41,629 bases of DNA from an uncultured Eubacteriales bacterium (GTDB taxonomy: Bacteria > Bacillota > Clostridia > Christensenellales > QALW01): the NCBI GenBank assembly GCA_900547955.1, contig URIR01000015.1:1-41629 (forward strand). The letters run 5' to 3'. The translations under genes were made by a program, and so were the position numbers. Below the pieces are notes generated by a model that ran no database searches, had not been told where the DNA came from, and saw nothing but the letters and a program-made list of their open reading frames with translations. Positions 13,769 to 22,038 of this stretch are shown here, piece by piece (position 1 is the first letter of the stretch; the number at the start of each line of letters is the position of its first letter).

Positions 13769-15958
13769 ATGAAGATAGTTAAGCGGGACGGGCATATAGT
13801 TGATTATGATTCTGATAAAATCCGCGTTGCCATAGGCAAGGCCAACAATGAGGTTAAGGGTAAGGAAAAGGCGACGAAGGACGAGATTGAGGGCATAATA
13901 AAATATATTGAGGATTTAAATAAAAAAAGAATTCTTGTTGAGGATATTCAGGATATTATTGAAGAAAAATTGATGGAGCTGGACAGGTACCAGCTTGCCA
14001 AAAAATATATCACCTACCGATATACAAGGGAGCTGGTAAGAAAGGCCAATACTACTGACCAAACTATTAAAGAGCTTATAGAAGGGGAAAACGAGTATTG
14101 GAACAGCGAAAATTCAAACAAAAACGCCAGGGTAGTTACTACTCAAAGGGATTATTTGGCGGGCATTACCAGCACGGATATAACCAGACGGTTTTTGCTG
14201 CCGGATGATATAGTCAAAGCGCACGACGAGGGAATAATTCATTTTCACGACGCGGATTATTTTGCCCAGAACGCATTGCATAACTGCGAACTGATTAATT
14301 TAGAGGATATGCTTCAAAACGGAACTATTTTGAACGGCGTTATGATTGAAAAGCCCCATAGGTTCCTTACGGCCGCGACTATCGCTACGCAGATTATATT
14401 GGCGGTATCCTCCTCCAGCTACGGTGGAGCGACGGTTTCCCTCACATATCTGGCCCCCTTTGTAAGGGACAGTTATAATTATTATTATAAGAAATACAAG
14501 GCCATGAATATGTCTGAGAGCGACTGCAAAAAATATGCGGAAATAGATACGAAAAAAGAGGTGGCGGACGGGGTGCAGACCTTTAATTATCAGGTTAATT
14601 CCATGACCAGCACCAATGGACAGGCGCCGTTTTTATCCGTCTGCATGTATTTGGGGGAGACTGACGAATATAAGGAAGAGCTGGCTCTGATTATAGAGGA
14701 ATTTTTAAACCAGAGGATTCTAGGCTTTAAAAACGAGGCCGGCGTTTATATTACTCCCGCTTTCCCCAAGCTGCTTTATATATTGGAGGAGGACAACATA
14801 CGAGAGGACAGCAAATACTGGTATTTAACCGTGCTTGCCGCCAAATGCACAGCCAAGCGGATGGTTCCTGACTATATTTCGGAAAAAATAATGAAGCAGC
14901 TGAAGGTAAATGAAAAGGGAGTAAGCGAATGCTATCCCTGCATGGGCTGCCGTTCCTTTTTAACTCCCGACAGGACGATGAGCCTGGGCAATATTGCGCA
15001 CGCTAAAAATTACGTTGAGGGTAAGGGCAAATATTACGGCCGGTTTAACCAAGGGGTTGTGACTATAAATCTGCCTGATATAGCGCTCTCTTCCAAGCGG
15101 GATATGGATAAATTCTGGAAGATATTTGACGAAAGACTGGAATTGTGCCACAGAGCTTTGCAGATAAGGCATAAAAGGCTGAGCAACGCTACCAGCGACG
15201 TAGCTCCTATCCTCTGGCAGCATGGGGCGCTGGCCCGGCTTAAGGAGGGCGAATCCATACACGAGCTGCTGCATCACGGCTATTCGACTATTTCATTGGG
15301 TTATGCGGGCTTATATGAATGCGTTAAGTATATGACCGGACATTCTCATACGGATAACGGCGAGGGGAAAAAATTGGGCCTTGAGGTAATGCAGCATTTA
15401 AATGACGCGGCAAATAAATGGAAGGTTGAGGAGGATATCGATTATTCTGTATACGGCTCGCCTATCGAATCTACAACGTATAAATTCGCCCGTTGTCTGA
15501 AGGAACGATTTGGGGTAGTTAAGGGCATTACCGACAGGGATTATATAACTAATTCCTATCATGTGCCTGTATTTGAGGAGATAGATGCCTTTGAAAAGCT
15601 GAAGCTGGAGAGCGAATTTCAGCGGCTCAGCCCGGGCGGCGCGGTTTCTTATATTGAAACGCCCAATCTTCAGAATAATATAGAATCAATTACCGAGGTA
15701 ATGAAATTTATTTATGACAATATTATGTATGCTGAATTGAACACAAAATCAGATTACTGTCAAAAATGCGGATATACCGGCGAAATACTTGTGGATGATG
15801 ATATGCAGTGGTATTGTCCTAACTGCGGCAACAGGGACCATAATTCCCTGAATGTAGCCAGACGCACCTGCGGCTATATAGGCACTAATTTCTGGAACAG
15901 AGGCAGAACGCAGGAGATTAAGGAAAGAGTGCTGCATTTAGACAATAAAGAGGCGTAA
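13769..15958 (+). CDS. nrdD: Anaerobic ribonucleoside-triphosphate reductase
   Basis: A 729-aa class III ribonucleotide reductase, which makes deoxynucleotides from NTPs by a glycyl radical under strict anaerobiosis. The N-terminal ATP-cone (MKIVKRDGHIVDYDSDKI) is the allosteric activity domain. The barrel follows, with HFHDADYF and the catalytic-Cys region NALHNCELIN. Near the C-terminus four cysteines (C664, C667, C683, C686) bind zinc. The glycyl-radical site is RTCGYIG, with the radical on G702. AAGGAGG lies eight bases before the ATG. The activase gene nrdG follows after 17 bases in one operon. The operator upstream suggests control by the divergent Crp-family protein. Confidence 0.97.
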   Translation: MKIVKRDGHIVDYDSDKIRVAIGKANNEVKGKEKATKDEIEGIIKYIEDLNKKRILVEDIQDIIEEKLMELDRYQLAKKYITYRYTRELVRKANTTDQTIKELIEGENEYWNSENSNKNARVVTTQRDYLAGITSTDITRRFLLPDDIVKAHDEGIIHFHDADYFAQNALHNCELINLEDMLQNGTILNGVMIEKPHRFLTAATIATQIILAVSSSSYGGATVSLTYLAPFVRDSYNYYYKKYKAMNMSESDCKKYAEIDTKKEVADGVQTFNYQVNSMTSTNGQAPFLSVCMYLGETDEYKEELALIIEEFLNQRILGFKNEAGVYITPAFPKLLYILEEDNIREDSKYWYLTVLAAKCTAKRMVPDYISEKIMKQLKVNEKGVSECYPCMGCRSFLTPDRTMSLGNIAHAKNYVEGKGKYYGRFNQGVVTINLPDIALSSKRDMDKFWKIFDERLELCHRALQIRHKRLSNATSDVAPILWQHGALARLKEGESIHELLHHGYSTISLGYAGLYECVKYMTGHSHTDNGEGKKLGLEVMQHLNDAANKWKVEEDIDYSVYGSPIESTTYKFARCLKERFGVVKGITDRDYITNSYHVPVFEEIDAFEKLKLESEFQRLSPGGAVSYIETPNLQNNIESITEVMKFIYDNIMYAELNTKSDYCQKCGYTGEILVDDDMQWYCPNCGNRDHNSLNVARRTCGYIGTNFWNRGRTQEIKERVLHLDNKEA

Positions 15959-15975
15959 CGGCGTGAGGAAAGAAA

Positions 15976-16467
15976 ATGCGTTATAATATTATCAGGAAAA
16001 TGGATATATCCAACGGTCCGGGAGTAAGGGTATCCATTTTTACGCAGGGCTGCTCCATGCATTGCAAAAACTGCTTTAATCCTGAAACCTGGGATTTTGC
16101 GGGAGGAAAAGAATTTACCGATGAAACCGCCGCGAAAATCCTGAGCCTCTGCGAGCCGGAATATATAAAGGGGCTGTCCATTTTGGGCGGCGAGCCGCTG
16201 CATCCGGTTAATATAGAGGGCACGCAGAGACTGGCGCAGGCGTTTAAAGCAAGATTTCCCTCAAAAAGTCTATGGGTTTGGACGGGCTTCTTATTTGAAA
16301 AGGAGCTTAAGGATAAGGAGATTATGAAATATATAGACGTTTTGGTGGACGGACCGTATGTGGACGAACTTCGCAGTCCGCTTTTGAAATGGAAGGGCTC
16401 CTCTAACCAGCGTGTAATTGACGTGCAGTCCAGCCTGAAGGAAAATAAAGTTGTAATTATGGAATGA
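15976..16467 (+). CDS. nrdG: Anaerobic ribonucleotide reductase activase
   Basis: A 163-aa radical SAM activase that abstracts hydrogen from the glycine of NrdD to create its glycyl radical. The cluster motif is CSMHCKNC (C26, C30, C33), followed by FNPETWDF. The GGE-type SAM-binding motif is in LSILGGEPL. The length is typical for the family. A GTGAGGAAAG site precedes the start. It is the second and last gene of the nrd operon and is followed by a good terminator. Confidence 0.96.
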   Translation: MRYNIIRKMDISNGPGVRVSIFTQGCSMHCKNCFNPETWDFAGGKEFTDETAAKILSLCEPEYIKGLSILGGEPLHPVNIEGTQRLAQAFKARFPSKSLWVWTGFLFEKELKDKEIMKYIDVLVDGPYVDELRSPLLKWKGSSNQRVIDVQSSLKENKVVIME

Positions 16468-16554
16468 AGCTGTAAGGTAAGAGGCAATATCAATGCGCAA
16501 GCCGTTTCATTGAGTAAAATTCTGTAAGAGAGCCGCGGTAAAAGAAAAAAGCAG

Positions 16555-16585
16555 AGAACGGGCGAAAAGTTGCCCGTTCTTTTTT
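16555..16585 (+). terminator. Terminator of nrdDG
   Basis: AGAACGGGC (16555-16563) pairs perfectly with GCCCGTTCT (16572-16580) around an 8-nt loop and is followed by a run of six T residues. Confidence 0.9.
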
Positions 16586-16617
16586 GAGAAAATTAATGCG
16601 GAAATTTTAAAAAATAA

Positions 16618-16646
16618 TTGAAAATAAAAAACGGGTGTGGTATACT
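16618..16646 (+). promoter_or_regulatory. Promoter of the CATA-repeat leader and surface gene
   Basis: TTGAAA (16618-16623), a 17-nt spacer and the extended -10 TGGTATACT (TATACT at 16641-16646). The start would be near 16653. No other good promoter is seen before the surface-protein gene, so its leader may be over 550 nt long. Confidence 0.65.
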
Positions 16647-16714
16647 AATTATATAATATATTTTTCCAGAATGCTGTTTTAGATTGAAAATTTACAAAAA
16701 AGGACTTGACTTTT

Positions 16715-16783
16715 ATGATAAAGCCGTTCAAAATCATACATACATACATACATACATACATACATACATACATACATAGGTAA
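16715..16783 (+). CDS. Short leader ORF containing the CATA repeat
   Basis: A 22-codon reading frame starts MIKPFKI. It then repeats the four residues HTYI, because the 4-base CATA unit read in threes has a 12-base period, and stops at TAA 16781-16783. AAAAAAGGA lies about ten bases upstream of the ATG. The loss of one CATA unit would shift the frame past this stop into a cysteine-rich extension (GKVCAFCARF...YCVLC) that ends near 16913. It may be a leader peptide or a phase-variable small protein. Whether it is translated is unknown. Confidence 0.4.
   Translation: MIKPFKIIHTYIHTYIHTYIHR
16735..16778 (+). repeat. Tetranucleotide tract (CATA)11
   Basis: Eleven perfect CATA units cover 44 bases with no interruption. 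Tracts like this mutate by slippage during replication and are a common basis of phase variation. It begins 18 bases after a start codon with a ribosome binding site. Confidence 0.95.
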
Positions 16784-16881
16784 GGTCTGCGCTTTTTGCG
16801 CTCGTTTTACCTTGGCTGTACTTTTTGAATTATCAGGCGCGTTTCGCCCGTGTGAAAATTTTCACGGGCGGGACACGCCTT
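16778..16881 (+). repeat. Two structured hairpins after the CATA tract
   Basis: The first, at 16778-16812, joins AGGTAA with TTACCT and an inner GCGC stem around a T5 loop. The second, at 16834-16881, has AGGCG/ACGCC-type outer pairs, then CGCCCG/CGGGCG and the inner palindrome TGAAAATTTTCA. They lie in the presumed leader of the surface-protein gene. Confidence 0.65.
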
Positions 16882-16905
16882 ATTGTGTTTTATGTCTAAA
16901 ATATC

Positions 16906-17179
16906 TACCCTAAATTGACAAGGGGATACATGCCTCCGGCGGTCTGATTTCGGCATTTTCTGCGTCGTCAATGGGTGTGCGTTCAGCGCGCCTCATTCCG
17001 CTTCCTTGAAAATGCCGAAATCAAACCTGCCGGAGGTGGAAGAGTCAGATAGCGGCCGTTTGAGTAGCCTGCAAGGCGCTTGAACAACGTGTACCGGACG
17101 TACACGGAGTGAAAAGCAACACAGCAGGACACTCAAACAGCCCTGTCCTGACCGTATATGCCCTTGTCAATTTAGGGTA
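16906..17179. mobile_element. MITE-like two-hairpin element, family A copy 2
   Basis: A 274-bp relative of the element at 12537-12813. It has the same CCCTAAATTGACAAGGG ends, TA flanks and two hairpins. Several paired positions differ from copy 1 on both arms together: CCTCCGGC (16933-16940) with GCCGGAGG (17029-17036), and GTTTGAGTA (17058-17066) with CACTCAAAC (17130-17138). It separates the CATA leader from the surface-protein gene, 28 bp upstream of its first ATG. Confidence 0.87.
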
Positions 17180-17213
17180 AAATAAAATGAAAGGAAAGAA
17201 GGAGACAATGAAA

Positions 17214-18805
17214 ATGAAAAAAGAGGATGGCTGGCGAGTCTTTTGGCGGTTATAGTAACCGCGGCAATGCTGCCTGCGGCGGCGCTTGCGCAGGAGGACG
17301 GCGGGACGACCGTAAGGACGGCAGGACTTGATTTATCAGATAAAACAGAGGCTGAAGCCAATCAGGCGGAAGGCTGGAGCTGGAGCCCTGATGGGGAAGG
17401 CGGATACACCCTGGTTTTGGAAAATGTCAATATAGCTGCGCAGACAGAAGACGCTATTACCCTCCCTAATAACGTAGACGTTGACATTATTTTAAAGGGG
17501 AATAACCGTATAGAGGGTCTAACCGCTCTCTTTGGAGTGGAGACAAAGGGCGGACTTGTTACTATAAAGGGCGCGGATGAAAACGCCTCCCTGACTGCGG
17601 TAAGCAATGAAAATTCGTCGTGGGGAACCATTTCCATTTCTAATTTGCTGATTGAAAGCGGTAAGGTTTATACTGAGGGAGACGGAAACGTCATTGATAA
17701 TTTTGCTATGACCGGCGGTATCTTTACTATAAATCAGACGCTTAATTTTGGAGCGTATGGCTGGGCGGCGCTTCATACCGTTAACCGTGTTTCAATTACC
17801 GGAGGAAGGCTGGAGATTACGACTGACGAATCTGAGGGGTCATACGGTATTTACAACTATCCGAGTCAGTCGGAAGGAGAATCGGGAGTTTATATCGGAG
17901 GGGACGCGGAAGTTATCGTAAATAAAAGCAATGTCGGTATAGTGGTTTTTGAAAAAGGCAGCGGGATATCAGATGGCAGTATAGAAATTGCGGGCGGTAG
18001 TGTTAAGATAAATTCCGCTAATATTGGTTTGTATGCTGCTGTGGAGGATATTATTCTGAGCGGCGGCAATATAGAAATCACATCGGACAATATTGCTTTA
18101 AGAGCTGTGCAGGGAAATATAGATTTTACCGGGTCTGATACAGGAATAAATGCTCCTATTCCGACGTCGATATCTGATGGGAAACAGGTAATTGGAACTT
18201 TTCATGATGTACATCAATGGGATGAAGAGTGGTCTTACGATAATGACGGCCATTGGAAAGAATGCATAAACGCCGGCTGCGATGCTAAGGGCGAATATGC
18301 TGTTCATACCGGAGGGACGGCTACCTGCACAGAACAGGCGGTTTGCACAATCTGCAATCAAAAATACGGCTCTTTAGGCGAACATAGCATGACTTATTGT
18401 GAAGAGGTCGCCGCTACCTGTACCCAGCCGGGAAATATTGCATACTGGCATTGTTCGGTTTGCGGCAAGAATTTTGAAGACGAGCAAGGGTCAAAGGAAC
18501 TTGCCAGTATTGAAATTCCTGCGGGCCATAAAGCGGAAAAGGTGGAAGGAAAAGCGCCTACAGCCGTTCAGCCGGGAAATATTGAATACTGGTACTGCGG
18601 GGAGTGCAAGCAGTATTTTAAAGACGAGGCTTTGACTGAAATAATTACTAAGGAAGAGACCGTGCTTGCGCCAACGGGTGGAACAACGGATATACCCCAG
18701 ACGGGGGACAGCGGCAATATTGCCCTGTGGGCTGCGCTTATCCTGCTTGCTTCGGGTATTTTAACAGGCCGCGCCGTATATTATAGAAAACGCCGAAACG
18801 GTTAA
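17214..18805 (+). pseudogene. Sortase-anchored beta-helix surface protein, out of frame at an A6 tract
   Basis: The gene begins with a good ribosome binding site (AAGGAG, 17199-17204) and ATG 17214, but six A residues at 17217-17222 put the start out of frame. That frame stops at 17253. With seven A residues it would begin MKKRGWLASLLAV and continue as a signal peptide ending ALAQ. The mature part starts with a beta-helix-like region (repeated GG-x-I/V-x-I strands, residues about 30-310), as in surface carbohydrate-binding proteins. Three short Cys-rich repeats follow (CTIC, CSVC, CGEC; about 340-480), and then IPQTG, a hydrophobic helix and a KRRNG tail, the cell-wall sorting signal. The remaining frame is intact for over 500 codons, which argues for phase variation, slippage or a sequencing error, not old decay. 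Confidence 0.8.
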
Positions 18806-18817
18806 TTATGGTTTTTG

Positions 18818-18850
18818 TACCGGTCCCGTTAAGAGGACCGGTATTTTTTT
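18818..18850 (+). terminator. Terminator of the surface-protein gene
   Basis: TACCGGTCC (18818-18826) pairs perfectly with GGACCGGTA (18835-18843) and is followed by TTTTTTT. Confidence 0.92.
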
Positions 18851-19275
18851 GTTTTTAATGTTGGATATTTTGACGGCTGGGAACGGCTTTAGGATGATAT
18901 TCTGCGGCAGATAGCATTGAATATTGTAAGCAGGCTCATGCGGCGCTTTGGCTGCGCCGCTTATGAGAACGGTAAAACCGCATAAAGGAGCTGAGTTTAG
19001 AAATATGCTTTATTAAATTAGAAAAGAATTAGAAAAAACTATGATAAGCATATGGGAAAATCAGCATTATTACACAGGGAATAGCGCCCGGTGCATTATC
19101 CTTTATACAATAAAGCTGTTATTCATTTTGGATATTAAGAATTGAAGGGCAGTTGTTTTTAAAAATTCGGCGGCAAGCTGAAGCGCTGTGAGCGGGCTTA
19201 TAAGAAGAGCGCGCAGGCGCGGCGTGACTTTTGCTAAAGAGAAGGTCTAATTAAATAGGCGGCAGATTTTCTATG
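18851..19275. other. Gene-free stretch with one hairpin
   Basis: No convincing coding region or RNA gene is seen on either strand. The only structure is an inverted repeat at 18935-18967 (CTCAT-GCGGCGC against GCGCCGC-TT-ATGAG). It has no T-run. Confidence 0.5.
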
Positions 19276-19310
19276 CAATAAAAAATCGGAACAAGTATAA
19301 CCTGTTCCGA
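19276..19310 (-). terminator. Terminator of tRNA-Gly
   Basis: TCGGAACA (19286-19293) pairs with TGTTCCGA (19303-19310). On the minus strand TTTTTTATTG follows. It lies just beyond the tRNA 3' end. Confidence 0.82.
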
Positions 19311-19312
19311 CG

Positions 19313-19386
19313 TGGAGCGGGTGATGGGAATCGAACCCACACAACCAGCTTGGAAGGCTGGGGCTCTACCATTGAGCTACACCCGC
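19313..19386 (-). tRNA. tRNA-Gly (anticodon TCC), CCA encoded
   Basis: On the minus strand the acceptor stem GCGGGTG pairs with CACCCGC. The D-arm is GCTC/GAGC. The anticodon stem is CCAGC/GCTGG with loop CTTCCAA, giving anticodon TCC. The T-arm is GTGGG-TTCGATT-CCCAT. Discriminator T and an encoded CCA follow. Confidence 0.97.
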
Positions 19387-19481
19387 GCTTTATTGAACAC
19401 GAGCTATTATATTATACCCTGATTTATTTGTCAATGCTTTTTAATGGAAATATTTAAAAATGCGTTTATTTGGCTTTTGTA

Positions 19482-19759
19482 TACCCTCAGTTTACAAGGA
19501 ACTGAACGGTCGGAAGGCATAAAATCTGCGTCCTGCCGCGCTGCTTTGATTCCAAGTACGCTTGGGTGAGTTTCTCCTTCAAGCGCGCTTTACCCGGCGC
19601 AAATTTTATGCCTTCTGGCTCTGGAGAGCTCAAAGAAAAAGAATTTCTTCATTTTCAAGGCAGACCAGGAAAGCGTTACTTATGAGTACGCTGATTGAAC
19701 GCAGAAAATGAAGAGATTATCCCGTTTTGAGGCGTGTAGTTCCTTGTAAACTGAGGGTA
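19482..19759. mobile_element. MITE-like two-hairpin element, family B
   Basis: A 278-bp element with inverted ends CCCTCAGTTTACAAGGAACT and TA on both sides. Including the TA, 15 of the first 18 terminal bases match family A. Two hairpins fill it. The first has arms GAAGGCATAAAATCTGCG (19513-19530) and 19598-19615, with tip CCAAG-TACG-CTTGG. The second has arms near 19641-19656 and 19704-19718, with tip AGCGT/ACGCT. No gene is inside. Its right end, read in reverse, matches the partial copy at 41561-41629. Confidence 0.83.
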
Positions 19760-19900
19760 TAATGTGCGGGATGTTAAGGACGCAATGTATTATTGCCTGC
19801 AATCACGTGCCGGTTTTGCTGCGCCGCAATAAAAATATCCGGATATTGCCGGGACAGAATAAAAATGCATAAAGTATGTCGGCGGCGTATTTTATCCTGA

Positions 19901-19929
19901 TTGTATTGCACAGGCAAATGTGATATAAT
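19901..19929 (+). promoter_or_regulatory. Promoter of the PflX-like gene
   Basis: TTGTAT (19901-19906), a 17-nt spacer and the extended -10 TGATATAAT (TATAAT at 19924-19929). The leader before the start at 19989 would be about 50 nt. Confidence 0.6.
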
Positions 19930-19988
19930 GCGATAATGATTAAGATAAGCTCGGGTCTGCAAATATCTTTGAATGGGGCGATGGAATA

Positions 19989-20864
19989 ATGGGGGGCTGC
20001 AAATTGTGTCCGCGCGAATGCGGAGCAGACCGTATAAATAGGACGGGCTTCTGCGGGGCGGACGATAAGATTCGGGCGGCGCGCATAGCGCCTCATTTCT
20101 GGGAGGAGCCAATAATTTGCGGCGCAAGGGGGACGGGCGCCGTATTTTTAAGCGGCTGTTCGCTGCAATGCGTGTTTTGTCAGAATTATTCGCTCAGCCA
20201 TGAGCGCTTGGGCAGACAGCTTAAGGATGAAGCTTTTATAGAGGCGCTTAAGCGACTTGCGGACGGAGGAGTACATAACATAAGCTTAATCAACCCTACG
20301 CATTACGCTGGTGCGCTGGCTAGGATATTTAATATATGGAAGCCGGATATTCCTGTTATATATAATTCCGGAGGCTTTGACAATTTAGAAAGCCTTAAGG
20401 CGGCGGAAGCATACGCCGACGTTTATCTGCCCGATTTTAAGCTTATGGATTCATCCAGATGCGGCCGCTATCTAGGCTTTAAGGAGTATGCCTTATATGC
20501 CCAAAGAGCAATAAAAGAAATGCTTAGGCAGAGGCCGGAGCCTGTTTATGATAAGGACGGCATGCTCGTTTCGGGCGTGCTTATACGTCATCTTGTGCTG
20601 CCCTGCAACGTGGACCAAAGCAAAAAGATTATAGACTGGCTTTGGGACAATGTTCCGCCTCAAACTCCTATAAGCCTTATGAGCCAATATTTCCCTGCGG
20701 GCCGGGCCCAGGATTATCCGGAAATAAACAGAGGGCTTACCTTAAGGGAATATTCCATAGCGGCGGATTATTTTTTGTCTAAGGGTTTTGTTAACGGCTA
20801 TATACAGGAATTGTCGTCGCAAAGTCCTGAATATGTGCCTGAATTTGATTTTACTGGGATGTGA
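19989..20864 (+). CDS. PflX-type radical SAM protein
   Basis: A 291-aa radical SAM protein of the group related to pyruvate-formate-lyase activase (COG1313, often called PflX). The cluster motif CSLQCVFC (C57, C61, C64) is followed by QNYSLS. The N-terminal Cys-rich segment (C4, C7, C11, C22: CKLCPREC and GFCG) is typical of this group and may bind another metal centre. Other blocks are NPTHYA, YNSGGFD, PDFKLMD and SQYFPAG. The substrate is unknown. Despite its name, the group lacks proof of glycyl-radical activation. The ribosome binding site is weak. Only 9 bases separate it from the CggR-like gene, so the two are probably co-transcribed. Confidence 0.82.
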   Translation: MGGCKLCPRECGADRINRTGFCGADDKIRAARIAPHFWEEPIICGARGTGAVFLSGCSLQCVFCQNYSLSHERLGRQLKDEAFIEALKRLADGGVHNISLINPTHYAGALARIFNIWKPDIPVIYNSGGFDNLESLKAAEAYADVYLPDFKLMDSSRCGRYLGFKEYALYAQRAIKEMLRQRPEPVYDKDGMLVSGVLIRHLVLPCNVDQSKKIIDWLWDNVPPQTPISLMSQYFPAGRAQDYPEINRGLTLREYSIAADYFLSKGFVNGYIQELSSQSPEYVPEFDFTGM

Positions 20865-20873
20865 TGCATTTAT

Positions 20874-21896
20874 ATGGACAGAATTATTACGCTTATGAAC
20901 GAGCTTTCTCCCGACGCTATGAGCGCATTGGAGAGGCGGTATAATACTCTCAGGAGCTTAAGCTATATCCAGCCGGCCGGACGCCGTCAGCTGGCCGAAT
21001 ATACAGATATGACCGAGAGAGAAGCGCGCAGCGAAACAGATCAGCTTAAGAAGCAGGGCCTTATACAGTCTGATTCGTGCGGGATGAGGCTGACCTCCGA
21101 GGGGATGAGGGTGCTCCTGGAGCTTTACGAAGCAATAAGCGCTATTTCGGATAAGCGGGATATGGAATTGGCTCTTGCCAGCATATTAAATATTAAGGCT
21201 GTTTCCATAGTTTCAGGAGACGCAGACCAGAAAAACATGGTTTACAGGGATATGGGAGCCAGGGCGGCTAAGTGCTTTCAAAGATATGCTGCGGATATTA
21301 GTTCGGCGGCGGTTACTGGGCATAAAACGGTAGAATATATGACTAATTCGCGTTTTATTTCGGGCCGGCATGTGGGGTTGAGCATATATCCTATAAGGAC
21401 GGCTCAGCTTAACAGCGAGGACGACAACGCAAATAATAACTGCGCGCGTTTAGCGCGCAAAATGGGCGCTAATTACCGGCTGCTTCATTTAGGCGAGGGG
21501 CTGACTATAAATGAAATAGAAAAACGGTATCAATCGGCGGGAGTGAAGGAGGCGGTTGCCGGGGCAATGGGCGCGGAGGTGATTGTTTCGGGAGTAAATT
21601 CCCTTAACAGCAGTCCGGTTTTTAATGCGATGAGCGTGCGCGCCAGGGAATCCCTGCTTCAGGAGGACGCCTGCTGCGAATTATTGGACAACTTTCTTAA
21701 AAAGGACGGCAAACAGATAAACAATCCTCCGATATATTCCACGGCTGTGGAAGAGCTGGGGGAGGCGCGGATATTTATGCTTATAGCCGGGGGCGCTTCT
21801 TCATATGACGCAATATCTGCGCTGGCGTGCCGGCTGGGAAATATGCATTTGATAACCGATGAGACTACGGCGGGCGCGCTTATAAGGAGCAAATAA
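20874..21896 (+). CDS. CggR-like regulator of glycolytic genes
   Basis: A 340-aa SorC/DeoR-type regulator. A winged helix-turn-helix occupies residues about 10-75 (RRQLAEYTDMTEREARSETD). A C-terminal sugar-phosphate-sensing domain follows, ending LITDETTAGALIRSK, close to the LITDE.AA end of the family. Family members such as Bacillus CggR repress gapA-pgk-tpiA-pgm-eno and are released by fructose-1,6-bisphosphate. Position directly before pgk-tpiA-gpmI supports that role. The effector domain is divergent: where I expect the family's PARGG-type segment, this protein has YPIRTAQLNSEDD, so the ligand may differ. No gapA lies between it and pgk. Start-site evidence is weak. Confidence 0.75.
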   Translation: MDRIITLMNELSPDAMSALERRYNTLRSLSYIQPAGRRQLAEYTDMTEREARSETDQLKKQGLIQSDSCGMRLTSEGMRVLLELYEAISAISDKRDMELALASILNIKAVSIVSGDADQKNMVYRDMGARAAKCFQRYAADISSAAVTGHKTVEYMTNSRFISGRHVGLSIYPIRTAQLNSEDDNANNNCARLARKMGANYRLLHLGEGLTINEIEKRYQSAGVKEAVAGAMGAEVIVSGVNSLNSSPVFNAMSVRARESLLQEDACCELLDNFLKKDGKQINNPPIYSTAVEELGEARIFMLIAGGASSYDAISALACRLGNMHLITDETTAGALIRSK

Positions 21897-21904
21897 AAAT
21901 TTTT

Positions 21905-21920
21905 TGTTAAATTATTAACA
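21905..21920. promoter_or_regulatory. Palindrome TGTTAA-N4-TTAACA before pgk
   Basis: A perfect 6-bp inverted repeat lies 40 bp upstream of the pgk promoter -35. It could be an operator for the CggR-like protein. It does not look like the known CggR operator and the DNA is AT-rich, so it may be chance. Confidence 0.3.
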
Positions 21921-21959
21921 TTAACCGTCTAAAACATGCGTAAAAGGGGCAATATTCGG

Positions 21960-21988
21960 TTGACTGATTATTTAGGATATTATATTAT
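21960..21988 (+). promoter_or_regulatory. Promoter of pgk-tpiA-gpmI
   Basis: TTGACT (21960-21965), 17 nt and TATTAT (21983-21988). The leader to the pgk start is about 45 nt. Confidence 0.65.
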
Positions 21989-22038
21989 TGTGTAAGGCTG
22001 TTGGAACGGCTAATATTAATGTGAGGGGTGCTATTTGA

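Noticed and set aside
16735..16778. The CATA tract as part of a CRISPR array
   Set aside because: It is a simple tandem repeat without spacers. No CRISPR repeat or cas gene is seen anywhere in the window.
17243..17266. TTG as a true start of the surface protein
   Set aside because: It would begin inside the hydrophobic core of the signal peptide. The real start signals lie upstream, out of frame by one base.
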